From: Verrucomicrobiaceae bacterium
GTDB lineage: Bacteria; Pseudomonadota; Gammaproteobacteria; Pseudomonadales; CAMLJR01
Direction of reading: 5' to 3'
NCBI GenBank assembly: GCA_028293825.1
Contig: JAQGNY010000010.1
Location: 173,151 to 237,150 of the forward strand
Length of the DNA: 64,000 bases
This document shows positions 37,773 to 49,331 of the stretch, in pieces. A program made the translations under genes and the position numbers. How positions within the stretch are numbered: the first letter of the stretch is position 1; each line of letters starts with the position of its first letter. The notes below the pieces were generated by a model. That model was not told the DNA's origin, did not search any database, and saw nothing but the letters and a program-made list of their open reading frames with translations.

Positions 37773-38270
37773 TTAAAGAATTGCCCGCCATGCCAGCAGT
37801 TTGTCACTGAACGTTTTGCCGGCATGAGCGGGGCTAGTCGATGGTAAAAATAGATAATTCAGCGTCTGTTTTTCGATCGCCAAAAATGGCTGCACGTGAC
37901 GCCGAAATAGTTGCGCAGCTTTCGCGCCGTTAAAACCAATCCGATCGATTAATGGATGCGCGTCGAGAAAATCCGAAAAATTATTGGCGACGATGGATTT
38001 GTTATCGATGTCGCTGTCCAAGCTGCTTTCGCGAATGCACGATTGCAACACATCCCACAATGCTACTTCCGCTCTCATTAATCGCGTTTTTCGAAGCGCG
38101 TAATCTTCGCGCGCATCAAAAGAAAACAACTCGCCCATAATTGGCCAAAACGCATTACGAGGATGCGCATAATATTGTTGCTGAATTAACGACATTTTTC
38201 CCGGCATGGTGCCGAGAATTAATATCCGCGCCTGCGGCGTCGATATCGGTGGGAAACTGTAAATGTGCAT
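37773..38270 (-). CDS. DNA-deoxyinosine (hypoxanthine) glycosylase, UDG superfamily
   Basis: A 165-residue small uracil-DNA-glycosylase-superfamily protein. The start IYSFPPISTPQARILILGTMPGKMSL and the YYAHPRNAFWPIM segment are the hallmarks of the group annotated as hypoxanthine-DNA glycosylase; the C-terminal PSTSPAHAG replaces the usual UDG HPSP motif. It would remove deaminated adenine from DNA. It is the third gene of a minus-strand run after a small lipoprotein, nine bases away, and converges on rhlE. Confidence 0.85.
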   Translation of the reverse strand: MHIYSFPPISTPQARILILGTMPGKMSLIQQQYYAHPRNAFWPIMGELFSFDAREDYALRKTRLMRAEVALWDVLQSCIRESSLDSDIDNKSIVANNFSDFLDAHPLIDRIGFNGAKAAQLFRRHVQPFLAIEKQTLNYLFLPSTSPAHAGKTFSDKLLAWRAIL

Positions 38271-38279
38271 CGGCAGGAT

Positions 38280-38483
38280 TTACTGCGCGGCATCGCTTTG
38301 CTGTGCCCTTTCTTGTTGGAGCAGCGCTTCAACATTTTTCGCTTTGTTCAGTGCATCGAGTTGCGCTTGGGGGATGACACCCGCATCTTTTTGCGTCGGC
38401 TCTGGCGAGTTTTTTTCACTACATCCCGCAATTGTTGATGCGATAGGAAGCCATACGATTAATATTATTTCTCTACGCATCAT
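38280..38483 (-). CDS. Small lipoprotein
   Basis: A 67-residue protein with a lipoprotein signal: two N-terminal Met-Arg, a hydrophobic stretch, then the lipobox TIAGC with Cys at residue 21. The mature part is a short charged helix rich in Gln and Asn (DALNKAKNVEALLQQERAQQ). No family is recognised. Starts at 38483 or 38480 are equally possible. It lies between DUF4105 and glycosylase genes with spacing of 27 and 9 bp, implying an operon. Confidence 0.7.
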   Translation of the reverse strand: MMRREIILIVWLPIASTIAGCSEKNSPEPTQKDAGVIPQAQLDALNKAKNVEALLQQERAQQSDAAQ

Positions 38484-38510
38484 CGATAGTCCCGTAATAG
38501 TAAAATTATT

Positions 38511-40433
38511 TCACCAATAGAAAGCAACTGATGTTCTGAGCTCGCTAGCGCTATTTTTTTCGACAGTTATTTCCCAATCCCAATTTTTGTTTCCGCCAAG
38601 TCGATTTTCCCAGCGAAGAAGCGGCTTCATAGCGCGGGCGCCGTTGATATAGGCGCGCTCGCCAATAGAGATGCGCGTCCTCCAATGTTTAATCGGTTCG
38701 GCGATTATGCCCAGCTCTGTGGTTCCCGCTAACGTTCCTGAGCTTTCCATATTGGATTGGAGCCTCGCGTCCAACATGCCATAGATCAACGTGTTGCCGT
38801 CGATTATCGCAGCTTTCCCAATGCCGCCTTCTGTGAACGCTACGGTGCAATCAATGCAACGAAGATTTTGCTGCTCAAGGCCTACTCGAAACCGCCACGC
38901 ATAGCTGCCGTCGCCGGGAGCGCCGGTACGCGATGGACTCAGGGTTTCTATACTTAATAAATCGAGACTTCTAAAGTGCAAATGTTCATCGCTATACATC
39001 AGTTTAAAATCGAACATGGCTAAGCTGGAGTAAGGGATTTTCCCCGCATCCAATGCGAGCATATCGTAATAGGCGGGACGGATTCGCACTTCAATCGCGT
39101 TGCCATCGGCGGAGTTCGTCAGCGCAGAGAGTTGCGCCATTAAGGGCGGATTACCTTCATGCGGTGGCTTGTCCGATGTTTGCGGCCACGATAATTGTTC
39201 GGAAGGAAGTTTTAGTCGCCCCAGCAGGACCACTTGTTTTTTTTGTCGATATTTTTGCTGATCTATTTCATCCGCTGCTCGGAACTCGTAATAATCGAAA
39301 AGAGTTTCGAGGGTTTTAATTTTATCAGTGTTGGCCATATCTTGATATTCGCCACCGCCAAAGTTGGCCGGGTGGACAATAATTTTTTTAACCAGAGCCC
39401 GTTGTTGTTCGCTGAGAGCGAAATATTTTTTATAGAATCGATTTTGTCGCGAAGGGATTTTTCGTACAGCGCTAACTAGCGGTCTTCCTTCTCTATCAAT
39501 GACTGTTAGTCGATTGAAAACCGTGGAAGGAATCGACCATGGCGTATTCGGCAAGAGACGATCGTCTATTGCTACATGTAAAAGCTCGGAAACTTCATAG
39601 GCGCAATTATTACTCAGAAAGTAATAATTAAATTTGGCGCCGAGCATTTCCCACCCGTGCGCAACAATAAGGTCAACTTCATCGGGCGGGAGTGCAAGCC
39701 GATACTCCCAAAGGTCGCGCAATTCTGTTTCGGCATAGTTATGATTGTGCTGAAAAAATTTGTCGTGTGAAAACCCTGCTTCGTAGCCACCTAGTAGTCC
39801 TTTCGACATGTAAACCAACCCGCTCTCATGCTTGGGTACTATTGCCCCGTAACTTAAGCTTGGGTCCAGCAAATCGTTGTCGACGATGTTGTCCGATGTA
39901 TTGAATTTTATTAACAGATGGCCATAGAGCGATGCCGGATTGCTTAGGTATCCGGTGGCAAAAATTAAACTGACAGATTTTATGTGCCCATTGAGTGCCC
40001 ACTCCCGGTATTTTTTGCATGTGACCAAGGGTGGTTCGACATCTGTCCAGTCCAGTGTTTGGCGCAACCATTTATAGCGAGCGACAAATCGACATTGCGG
40101 GTGCTGATCTGGGTCAACTCCGATAGGGGCATAGAACCCGGCTATCGTTGCCTCTAGCTCGGCAGATGGATTTGTTGAGCCCGATTTTGCGAGAAAAAAT
40201 TCCGGGGAGATAATTTCACTATGAACACCATCGGTAAAATGCCATTCGTTCTTTTTGTAGTGAACTAATGCATGCCAGCGAAGCGCATCGGCGAGATGCT
40301 TTGCGCGTGCCTGCATGATAAGCATCGTCGGAGCCTGCGCTGAATCATTATTGCTGAAATCATTGTGATCTGCGGCAGAACACGGCGCTGGTATTACTAA
40401 AGCTAAAAAAATTGCGAAAAATAAAGATCGCAT
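38511..40433 (-). CDS. DUF4105 (Lnb N-terminal-like) exported protein
   Basis: A 640-residue protein with a signal peptide (cleavage near PCSAA, residue about 20). The middle holds the DUF4105 domain: YLSNPASLYGHLLIKFN with a conserved His, AGFSHDKFFQ, DLWEYRLALPPDEVDLIVAHGWEM, and NYYFLSNNCAYEVSELL with conserved Asn-Cys, features that suggest a papain-like cysteine hydrolase core. The C-terminal half is barrel- or lectin-like and ends RTSVAFYW, possibly an outer-membrane region. It acts in the envelope; the substrate is unknown. It is followed by the lipoprotein and glycosylase genes. The base composition looks less GC-biased than that of its neighbours. Confidence 0.85.
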   Translation of the reverse strand: MRSLFFAIFLALVIPAPCSAADHNDFSNNDSAQAPTMLIMQARAKHLADALRWHALVHYKKNEWHFTDGVHSEIISPEFFLAKSGSTNPSAELEATIAGFYAPIGVDPDQHPQCRFVARYKWLRQTLDWTDVEPPLVTCKKYREWALNGHIKSVSLIFATGYLSNPASLYGHLLIKFNTSDNIVDNDLLDPSLSYGAIVPKHESGLVYMSKGLLGGYEAGFSHDKFFQHNHNYAETELRDLWEYRLALPPDEVDLIVAHGWEMLGAKFNYYFLSNNCAYEVSELLHVAIDDRLLPNTPWSIPSTVFNRLTVIDREGRPLVSAVRKIPSRQNRFYKKYFALSEQQRALVKKIIVHPANFGGGEYQDMANTDKIKTLETLFDYYEFRAADEIDQQKYRQKKQVVLLGRLKLPSEQLSWPQTSDKPPHEGNPPLMAQLSALTNSADGNAIEVRIRPAYYDMLALDAGKIPYSSLAMFDFKLMYSDEHLHFRSLDLLSIETLSPSRTGAPGDGSYAWRFRVGLEQQNLRCIDCTVAFTEGGIGKAAIIDGNTLIYGMLDARLQSNMESSGTLAGTTELGIIAEPIKHWRTRISIGERAYINGARAMKPLLRWENRLGGNKNWDWEITVEKNSASELRTSVAFYW

Positions 40434-40546
40434 CAATTTGATTTCTTATTGGTTGTAGTTGTTGTAAGGGCGAGTAGCAACGCCGGTAAGCGCTTCGTAA
40501 GTTTTTACGGAGCCCGTGACTTTCTCGTATGTGAGTTACATGAAAA

Positions 40547-40570
40547 GGGCCCGCCCTCACGGGCGGGCCC
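40547..40570. terminator. Rho-independent terminator after the DUF3015 gene
   Basis: Ten-base perfect stem GGGCCCGCCC/GGGCGGGCCC with a four-base loop. On the minus strand it is followed by UUUU, so it terminates the DUF3015 transcript. Confidence 0.9.
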
Positions 40571-40591
40571 TATCTGCCTACGGAGAGTTAA

Positions 40592-41134
40592 TTAAATCGC
40601 CTGGCATTGCTGGGCATAACGACCGGATACTTTTTCGTCAAGAATGAAATAATAATCTTGAGCTTTGGCCGATTTTGTTTTTTCAGCGTAGGAAGCGCTA
40701 GCTGCTGCCTTGCTGAAGTCGGCGCGAACCGAATCTATGATGTTTTGTTGGGAGGCGCTGTTACAGCCGAGAATGTTGAGCATAGCGGTGATATGCGCTC
40801 CATTCCCATTGGCGGTTTCTTCTTCAATATTTGCATAGGTTTGATTGATAAAGAACGCTGCAACAACTTTTTTGCCTTCGCAGGTATGCTTTGAAGAGAC
40901 TGCTGAGGTGGTTGCGGTAATGCCCCAATCCCAAATAATATTGGACGTTACTGCAGCCCATTTCGTCTCGTCAAAAAGCATGGCGCCAATACCGCAATCA
41001 GTCCACGGATTAAGCTTTTCGTCGGATTTCGATACTTTCTCAAGCTCAGGTTTTTTTTCCTTTGCGGTCTCGGCGAAACTTTGCACTGGAAGAGCAAATG
41101 CAAGAGCCGCGAGAGCAATTTTCAACTTATCCAT
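40592..41134 (-). CDS. DUF3015 exported protein
   Basis: A 180-residue protein with a cleavable signal peptide (ALPVQSFA, about residue 21). NPWTDCGIGAMLF and VSSKHTCEGKKVVAAFFINQTYANIEEETANGNGAH identify DUF3015; one Cys in each may pair, with two more Cys later. It belongs to envelope proteins seen near DUF4105 proteins, as I recall. The strong terminator at 40547-40570 separates it from the DUF4105 gene downstream, so they are probably not one transcript. Confidence 0.85.
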   Translation of the reverse strand: MDKLKIALAALAFALPVQSFAETAKEKKPELEKVSKSDEKLNPWTDCGIGAMLFDETKWAAVTSNIIWDWGITATTSAVSSKHTCEGKKVVAAFFINQTYANIEEETANGNGAHITAMLNILGCNSASQQNIIDSVRADFSKAAASASYAEKTKSAKAQDYYFILDEKVSGRYAQQCQAI

Positions 41135-41250
41135 TTTGAATCCCTATTTTTGTAGTTGGTTCTGCCTTTATGGCGCGCAAAATTTAGTCGAGCGCCAGCA
41201 GCAGGTCAACTGTCGTCCTTGGCAAAATGTTCACGTTGGGCGAATTGCCG

Positions 41251-41625
41251 TCAAAAAAATAGCGGGGATTTTGTCACCGCGACCGCTGCCACGTAGCCAA
41301 ATGTCACGATCGCCAATAAATAGGCAACGATTCGCACCGGTTGCGTTTTTGCAGTGCGTAAAGTCACAACGCCGAGGCCGATATACACAATTAATCCGAT
41401 CAGTTTCGCACTGAGCCAATCAGTAGTGATTGGATATTGATGGATTGTTATCGTTAATCCGATGGCACTCAGCAATAGCAGCGTGTCGATGATATGCGGC
41501 ACGATGCGAATCCATTTTTTTTGTAACACCGATGAATTGGCGAGGCGCAGTGCGCCGCGAATAATAAAACCGACAATCGAAATAACCGCACACAGCACGT
41601 GAATATGTTTCAACGCAAAATACAT
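41251..41625 (-). CDS. SirB2-family membrane protein
   Basis: A 124-residue inner-membrane protein with four helices. YFALKHIHVLCAVISIVGFIIRGALR and RIVPHIIDTLLLLSAIGLTI are the SirB2 signature, with conserved His in helices 1 and 2 that resemble heme-ligating positions of small cytochrome-like proteins; function is not established. Its ATG comes directly after the xseA stop (TAAATG) with GAGGAGAAAAG as ribosome site, so it is co-transcribed with xseA. Confidence 0.85.
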   Translation of the reverse strand: MYFALKHIHVLCAVISIVGFIIRGALRLANSSVLQKKWIRIVPHIIDTLLLLSAIGLTITIHQYPITTDWLSAKLIGLIVYIGLGVVTLRTAKTQPVRIVAYLLAIVTFGYVAAVAVTKSPLFF

Positions 41626-44661
<3,036 letters not shown>

Positions 44662-44685
44662 AACAGTTTTACATTTACAAACACA

Positions 44686-44714
44686 CGGGGCTTTGCGCCC
44701 CGTTTTGTTTTTTT
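44686..44714 (+). terminator. Terminator between guaB and guaA
   Basis: Stem CGGGGC/GCCCCG with a five-base loop, followed by TTTTGTTTTTTT. It should at least attenuate guaB read-through into guaA. Confidence 0.8.
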
Positions 44715-44735
44715 CAAAACCGTATTTTGTTTGCT

Positions 44736-44803
44736 GGATTCTTTGTTACTGAATTCTTTGCTACCGAACAATTTGCTGCCGAACAATTTGCTGCCGAACA
44801 ATT
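44736..44803 (+). repeat. 15-bp tandem repeat between guaB and guaA
   Basis: Four and a half head-to-tail copies of a 15-bp unit: GGATTCTTTGTTACT, GAATTCTTTGCTACC, GAACAATTTGCTGCC twice, then GAACAATT before it degrades. The last two full copies are identical, so the array has duplicated recently. It lies 55 bp before the guaA start. Confidence 0.9.
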
Positions 44804-44857
44804 GGGTTGCTGCACATTTTATTTATTGAACAGTAAAAATTGATTTTGGATTTTTCT

Positions 44858-46438
44858 ATGACGCACGATATTCACGCCAGCCGCATTTTAATTCTCGATT
44901 TCGGATCGCAATACACGCAACTGATCGCGCGCCGCGTGCGCGAGATTGGGGTGTACTGCGAAATTTATCCGTTCGATATGAGCGAAGCCGCCATTCGCGA
45001 ATTTAATCCGCGCGGCATCATTCTCGCGGGCGGTCCCGAATCGGTCACCGAATTAAATTCGCCGCGTGCGCCGCAGTGCGTATTCGAAATGGATTTGCCG
45101 GTGTTCGGTATTTGTTACGGCATGCAGACGATGGCCGAGCAACTCGGCGGCAAGGTCGAAGGGTCGAATATTCGCGAATTCGGTTACGCGCAAGTTAAGT
45201 TGCATGGCGATACCGATTTGCTGCGCGATATTCGCGATCATGTCGATCACGAAGACGGCGCTTCGCTGATCGATGTGTGGATGAGTCATGGCGATAAAGT
45301 CGTGAAAATGCCGGAAGGTTTTGCGCTGATGGCATCGACCGAGTCGTGCGCGGTAGCGGCGATGTCGCTCGCATCGAAACATTTTTACGGCGTGCAATTT
45401 CACCCGGAAGTCACACATACGCTGCAAGGTTTACGCATTCTCGAACATTTCGTGTTGACGATTTGCGGCTGCGATGCGTTGTGGACGCCAGCCAATATTA
45501 TCGAAGACGCGATCCGTACGGTGCGTGCGCAAGTCGGCACCAATAAAGTGTTGCTCGGTTTATCCGGCGGCGTCGATTCGTCGGTTGTCGCAGCGTTATT
45601 GCATCGTGCGATCGGCACGCAATTGACCTGCGTGTTCGTCGACAACGGTCTGCTGCGCAAGAACGAAGGCGATCAGGTGATGGATATGTTCGCGCGCAAC
45701 ATGGGCGTGAAAGTCATTCGCGCCGATGCGGAAAAACAATTTCTCGATGGCCTGCTCGGCGTTAACGACCCGGAACAAAAACGCAAAATTATCGGCGGCA
45801 CGTTTATCGATGTGTTCGATGCCGAAGCGACCAAATTGCAGGATGTGAAATTTCTCGCGCAGGGTACGATTTATCCCGACGTAATTGAATCGGCTGCGGC
45901 GAAAACCGGCAAAGCGCATGTGATTAAATCGCATCACAACGTCGGCGGCTTGCCGGCCAATATGCAATTCAAATTAGTCGAACCGCTGCGCGAATTATTC
46001 AAAGACGAAGTGCGCAAAATCGGTTTGGAATTAGGCTTGCCGTACGACATGGTGTATCGCCATCCATTCCCCGGTCCGGGTTTGGGCGTACGCATTCTCG
46101 GTGAAGTGAAAAAAGAATACGCAAATATTCTGCGCGAAGCCGATGCGATTTTTCTCGAAGAATTACTCCGCGCCGATTGGTATCACAAAACCAGCCAGGC
46201 CTTTGCCGTATTCTTGCCGGTGAAATCGGTCGGTGTCGTCGGCGATGCGCGTCGCTATGAATACGTGATCGCATTGCGGGCGGTGGAAACCATCGATTTC
46301 ATGACCGCGCGTTGGGCGCATCTGCCCTATGAATTGTTGGAGAAAGTATCCAATCGCATCATCAACGAAATCTCCGGCGTGTCGCGCGTAACGTACGACG
46401 TATCGAGCAAGCCGCCGGCGACGATTGAGTGGGAATAG
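44858..46438 (+). CDS. guaA: GMP synthase (glutamine-hydrolysing)
   Basis: A 526-residue enzyme that converts XMP to GMP with glutamine and ATP. Glutaminase half: Cys86 in [11 protein letters not shown] with HPEVTHT later; synthetase half: the PP-loop [17 protein letters not shown] and the C-terminal [18 protein letters not shown] and [17 protein letters not shown]. Length and residues match the E. coli protein (525). The ATG at 44858 is taken as start; six in-frame codons upstream are not needed. Confidence 0.97.
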   Translation: MTHDIHASRILILDFGSQYTQLIARRVREIGVYCEIYPFDMSEAAIREFNPRGIILAGGPESVTELNSPRAPQCVFEMDLPVFGICYGMQTMAEQLGGKVEGSNIREFGYAQVKLHGDTDLLRDIRDHVDHEDGASLIDVWMSHGDKVVKMPEGFALMASTESCAVAAMSLASKHFYGVQFHPEVTHTLQGLRILEHFVLTICGCDALWTPANIIEDAIRTVRAQVGTNKVLLGLSGGVDSSVVAALLHRAIGTQLTCVFVDNGLLRKNEGDQVMDMFARNMGVKVIRADAEKQFLDGLLGVNDPEQKRKIIGGTFIDVFDAEATKLQDVKFLAQGTIYPDVIESAAAKTGKAHVIKSHHNVGGLPANMQFKLVEPLRELFKDEVRKIGLELGLPYDMVYRHPFPGPGLGVRILGEVKKEYANILREADAIFLEELLRADWYHKTSQAFAVFLPVKSVGVVGDARRYEYVIALRAVETIDFMTARWAHLPYELLEKVSNRIINEISGVSRVTYDVSSKPPATIEWE

Positions 46439-46468
46439 CAGCGCTGCGACCGGCGCTAAGGTTTAGGT

Positions 46469-47038
46469 ATGCAAGGTTCTTTGTTTGAGTTCGAGCCGCT
46501 GCCGGTCGCGGACGATAAATTATTCTTCGCGCTGGTTCCCGATGCCGATTTAACGACTCGAATAGTCGCAAGCGCTGAAGTCATCCGCGCCGAATATGGC
46601 GTGCACAGCCGGATTCGCCGAGATCATTTCCACCTCACATTAAATGCGCTCGAACCGCAGGCCGGGGTTCAAGCTGAATTGCTCGACCGCGTGCGGCAGG
46701 CAGTTGCGACGATTCATTTTTCTGCCTTCGAGATCCGGTTCGATCGCGCGATGAGCTTCGTATCGACAGGAGAAAAAGCTCCATTGGTATTGGCATCTAG
46801 CCAAGCCCCGGCCGCGTTGACCACATTGCAGCAGGAATTGGCGAAGGCGCTCTTGCTGCAGCGGCTCCCCCTTAGCAAGCAACCGTTCTCGCCGCACCTT
46901 ACGCTGCTCTACGATCCCATCCGCATAAGCACCGTCGATATCGAACCCATTTCATGGTCGGTCGCTGAACTTGTATTAATTCATGGACGCACTGGCGAGC
47001 TTTATCGAATCTTGGAGCGGCGGTCCGCTGCGGCTTAA
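46469..47038 (+). CDS. thpR: RNA 2-prime,3-prime-cyclic phosphodiesterase (LigT/ThpR)
   Basis: A 189-residue member of the 2H phosphoesterase family. Two HxTx motifs are intact, HLTL at His55 and HLTL at His143, the catalytic pair that hydrolyses 2-prime,3-prime-cyclic phosphates or related RNA ends. The N-terminus MQGSLFEFEP holds a QGSLF pentapeptide like a sliding-clamp-binding peptide, unusual for an RNA enzyme. It follows guaA by 30 bp and precedes the radical-SAM gene. Confidence 0.9.
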   Translation: MQGSLFEFEPLPVADDKLFFALVPDADLTTRIVASAEVIRAEYGVHSRIRRDHFHLTLNALEPQAGVQAELLDRVRQAVATIHFSAFEIRFDRAMSFVSTGEKAPLVLASSQAPAALTTLQQELAKALLLQRLPLSKQPFSPHLTLLYDPIRISTVDIEPISWSVAELVLIHGRTGELYRILERRSAAA

Positions 47039-47053
47039 TTTGCTCCTTCGCGT

Positions 47054-47091
47054 TTGCCAATATTTTTGCCATGCTGTATATAATCACAGTA
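47054..47091 (+). promoter_or_regulatory. Leaderless promoter of the radical-SAM gene
   Basis: A consensus -10 TATAAT at 47079-47084 and a -35-like TTGCCA at 47054-47059 (spacer 19, longer than ideal). Transcription should begin six to seven bases after the -10, at about 47090-47091, which is the A of the ATG, so the mRNA would have little or no 5-prime leader. No Shine-Dalgarno sequence is present. It overlaps the LexA-type box. Confidence 0.65.
47074..47089 (+). promoter_or_regulatory. LexA-type SOS box
   Basis: CTGTATATAATCACAG fits the CTG-N10-CAG LexA operator of Gammaproteobacteria, with the AT-rich centre usual for strong boxes. It covers the -10 element and ends one base before the start codon, the expected place for repression. 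Confidence 0.75.
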
Positions 47092-48377
47092 TGGCAAAGA
47101 CGACTCTCGACAAACTTATCATCCTGGCCGATGCCGCCAAATACGATGCGTCGTGCGCGTCCAGCGGCGGTGCGCGCCGCGATTCGCGCGATCAGAAGGG
47201 CATCGGCTCCAGTGGCGGCATGGGTATTTGCCACAGCTACGCGCCGGATGGCCGTTGCATTTCGCTGCTCAAATTACTGCTGACCAACTGGTGCACCTTC
47301 GATTGCCTGTACTGCGTCAATCGCCAATCGAGCAATGTCGAGCGCGCGCGTTTTACCGTTGAAGAGGTCGTCAATCTCACCCTCGACTTCTACAAACGCA
47401 ACGTCATCGAGGGCTTGTTTCTGAGCTCGGGCATCATCCAGACGCCGGACTACACCATGGAGCAGCTGATCGAGGTCGCGCGGCAATTGCGTGAGGAGGA
47501 TCATTTTCGCGGCTACATCCACCTGAAGACCATTCCCAATGCCAGCGCAGATCTGATCGCACGCGCCGGCCTGCACGCGGATCGGCTCAGCATTAATGTC
47601 GAGCTGCCGACCGAAGAAGCGTTGATTCGGCTGGCACCGGAAAAAGATGCGGCGGCCATCGCGCTGTCGATGGAGCGGATTCGACGCCAGTCCGATGAAT
47701 CGCGCGAAGATCAAAAAGCGGAGCGCAAGATCAAGGTAATGGCGGGCGGTAAGCCCAAGCGGAAGGTCGCGCAATTTGCGCCAGCAGGGCAGAGCACGCA
47801 GATGATTATCGGCGCCGATGATTCGAGCGATCGCAGCATCCTCACGAAAAGTGCAGCGCTGTATCGCAACTTTCGGTTGCGGCGCGTGTATTACTCGGCG
47901 TTTAGTCCGATTCCGCACGCGAGCGCGGCATTGCCGTCGGTCGGCGCACCGCTGATGCGTGAACATCGCCTTTATCAGGCGGATTGGCTGCTGCGCTTTT
48001 ACGGATTCGAAGAGCAGGAGCTGGTCACGGATAACGGCATGTTATCGCTGGCGGTCGATCCAAAAATGGCCTGGGCGCTGGCCCATCCCGAGTATTTTCC
48101 GGTCGATATCAATCGCGCTGCCAAGGAAATGTTGCTGCGCGTGCCCGGGCTTGGCGTGCAATCGGTTACGCGGCTTTTAGCGGCGCGGCGGGTAAGGCGC
48201 ATGCGCAAGGCCGATGTCGAGCGTCTCGGCGCGCCGACGCAAAAAGTGCTGGCCTTCGTGCAATTGCCGGATCATCGGCCGGCGCAGGATGCCGCGCAGC
48301 GCCTGTTGCTGCCGGTTCCCTCGGCGAGAAACACATCGCCGCAGCAGGGCGATTTGTTTCAGGCGAGCGCGCCATGA
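47091..48377 (+). CDS. Putative DNA modification/repair radical-SAM protein (TIGR03916)
   Basis: A 428-residue radical-SAM enzyme of unknown reaction. The iron-sulfur motif is CTFDCLYC with Cys68, Cys72 and Cys75; the N-terminus KLIILADAAKYDASCASSG and the C-terminal helix-hairpin-helix-like GLGVQSVTRLLAARRVRRMRKADVERLGA match the family linked in annotation to DNA repair. The end carries QGDLF at 419-423. It is preceded by a LexA-type box, so it is probably induced by DNA damage. It overlaps the next gene by four bases; the two are usual partners. Confidence 0.9.
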   Translation: MAKTTLDKLIILADAAKYDASCASSGGARRDSRDQKGIGSSGGMGICHSYAPDGRCISLLKLLLTNWCTFDCLYCVNRQSSNVERARFTVEEVVNLTLDFYKRNVIEGLFLSSGIIQTPDYTMEQLIEVARQLREEDHFRGYIHLKTIPNASADLIARAGLHADRLSINVELPTEEALIRLAPEKDAAAIALSMERIRRQSDESREDQKAERKIKVMAGGKPKRKVAQFAPAGQSTQMIIGADDSSDRSILTKSAALYRNFRLRRVYYSAFSPIPHASAALPSVGAPLMREHRLYQADWLLRFYGFEEQELVTDNGMLSLAVDPKMAWALAHPEYFPVDINRAAKEMLLRVPGLGVQSVTRLLAARRVRRMRKADVERLGAPTQKVLAFVQLPDHRPAQDAAQRLLLPVPSARNTSPQQGDLFQASAP

Positions 48378-49252
48378 ACGGACAAGCGACAGCGCACACG
48401 GTGAAGCTCGCGCGCTCCGATGATGTCGACGGATTCTCGGCGGCGCTGCGCTATCTGCTGCACCACGATATTTCGCCGGCGCAGGTCACCTGGGATGACG
48501 GCACTCAGGCGCAGGGCGATTTGTTTGATATAGAGGCGGGCACTGTGCTAGATCGCAGCCGCGTCGAAACTGTCGCTGCCGGATCGATTCGGTTGCCGCG
48601 CGATTTCCTGACCCTCGCGCGCACGATAGTGCTGCACAACAGCGTCGACCGTTTTCGACAATTGCATGCGATGGCCGCATTGCTAATGCGGGATCGCCAC
48701 GCCTGGGCCGATCGTATGCACCCGGCGCTGCTGCAGCTCGACCGCATGGCGCGCGAGGTCGGGCGCGAGATCCATAAAATGCACGCGTTCGTGCGTTTTC
48801 GTCCGGTCGTTACCGAGGAAGGCGAGACGCATATTGCTTGGTTTGAGCCGGAACACCACGTTGTGCGCGCGGCGGCGCCTTTTTTTGCGAAGCGCTTCGC
48901 GGCCATGCACTGGACGATTCTGACCCCCCTCGGATGTGCGTATTGGGATCGACACGCGCTCGTCTTTGCTCCGCCAGCTGCACGCGAAGATGCGCCGGAG
49001 GCGGACGCCGGCGAGGCGCTGTGGCTCGCGTATTACCGCAGTATTTTTAATCCCGCGCGCGTCAAGGTCGATATGATGCGACGCGAAATGCCGGTGCGCT
49101 TCTGGAAAAATTTGCCCGAGACTGGCGCGATAACGCAGCTGTTGCACGGCGCCGGCGAGCGGACTTACCGCATGCAAAATGAGGTTGATGAGCCGGTGCG
49201 CAAGCGCAAGATCCGAGAAAATATTGCTTCGAAAAATACGACAGAAAGATAA
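48374..49252 (+). CDS. TIGR03915/DUF4130 DNA-metabolism protein
   Basis: A 292-residue protein that typically follows the radical-SAM gene; in some genomes it is fused to a UDG-family domain, which is absent here. It begins with a small N-terminal region that includes AQGDLFDIEAG (QGDLF at 47-51), and the core has DRFRQLHAMAALLMRDRHAWADRMHPALLQLDRMAREVGREIHKMHAFVRFRPV in outline, then FEPEHHVVRAAAPFFAKRF and WTILTPLGCAYWD. It ends with a basic tail. The function is unknown; coupling to the radical-SAM gene by ATGA overlap implies a joint role. Confidence 0.88.
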   Translation: MNGQATAHTVKLARSDDVDGFSAALRYLLHHDISPAQVTWDDGTQAQGDLFDIEAGTVLDRSRVETVAAGSIRLPRDFLTLARTIVLHNSVDRFRQLHAMAALLMRDRHAWADRMHPALLQLDRMAREVGREIHKMHAFVRFRPVVTEEGETHIAWFEPEHHVVRAAAPFFAKRFAAMHWTILTPLGCAYWDRHALVFAPPAAREDAPEADAGEALWLAYYRSIFNPARVKVDMMRREMPVRFWKNLPETGAITQLLHGAGERTYRMQNEVDEPVRKRKIRENIASKNTTER

Positions 49253-49331
49253 AGGCGCGGCTGTTTAGGCGAGATGCGGTGAAGCATTCGCGCTGACAAT
49301 TTCATTTTAAAAAGATCGATGGTTCTTAAGT

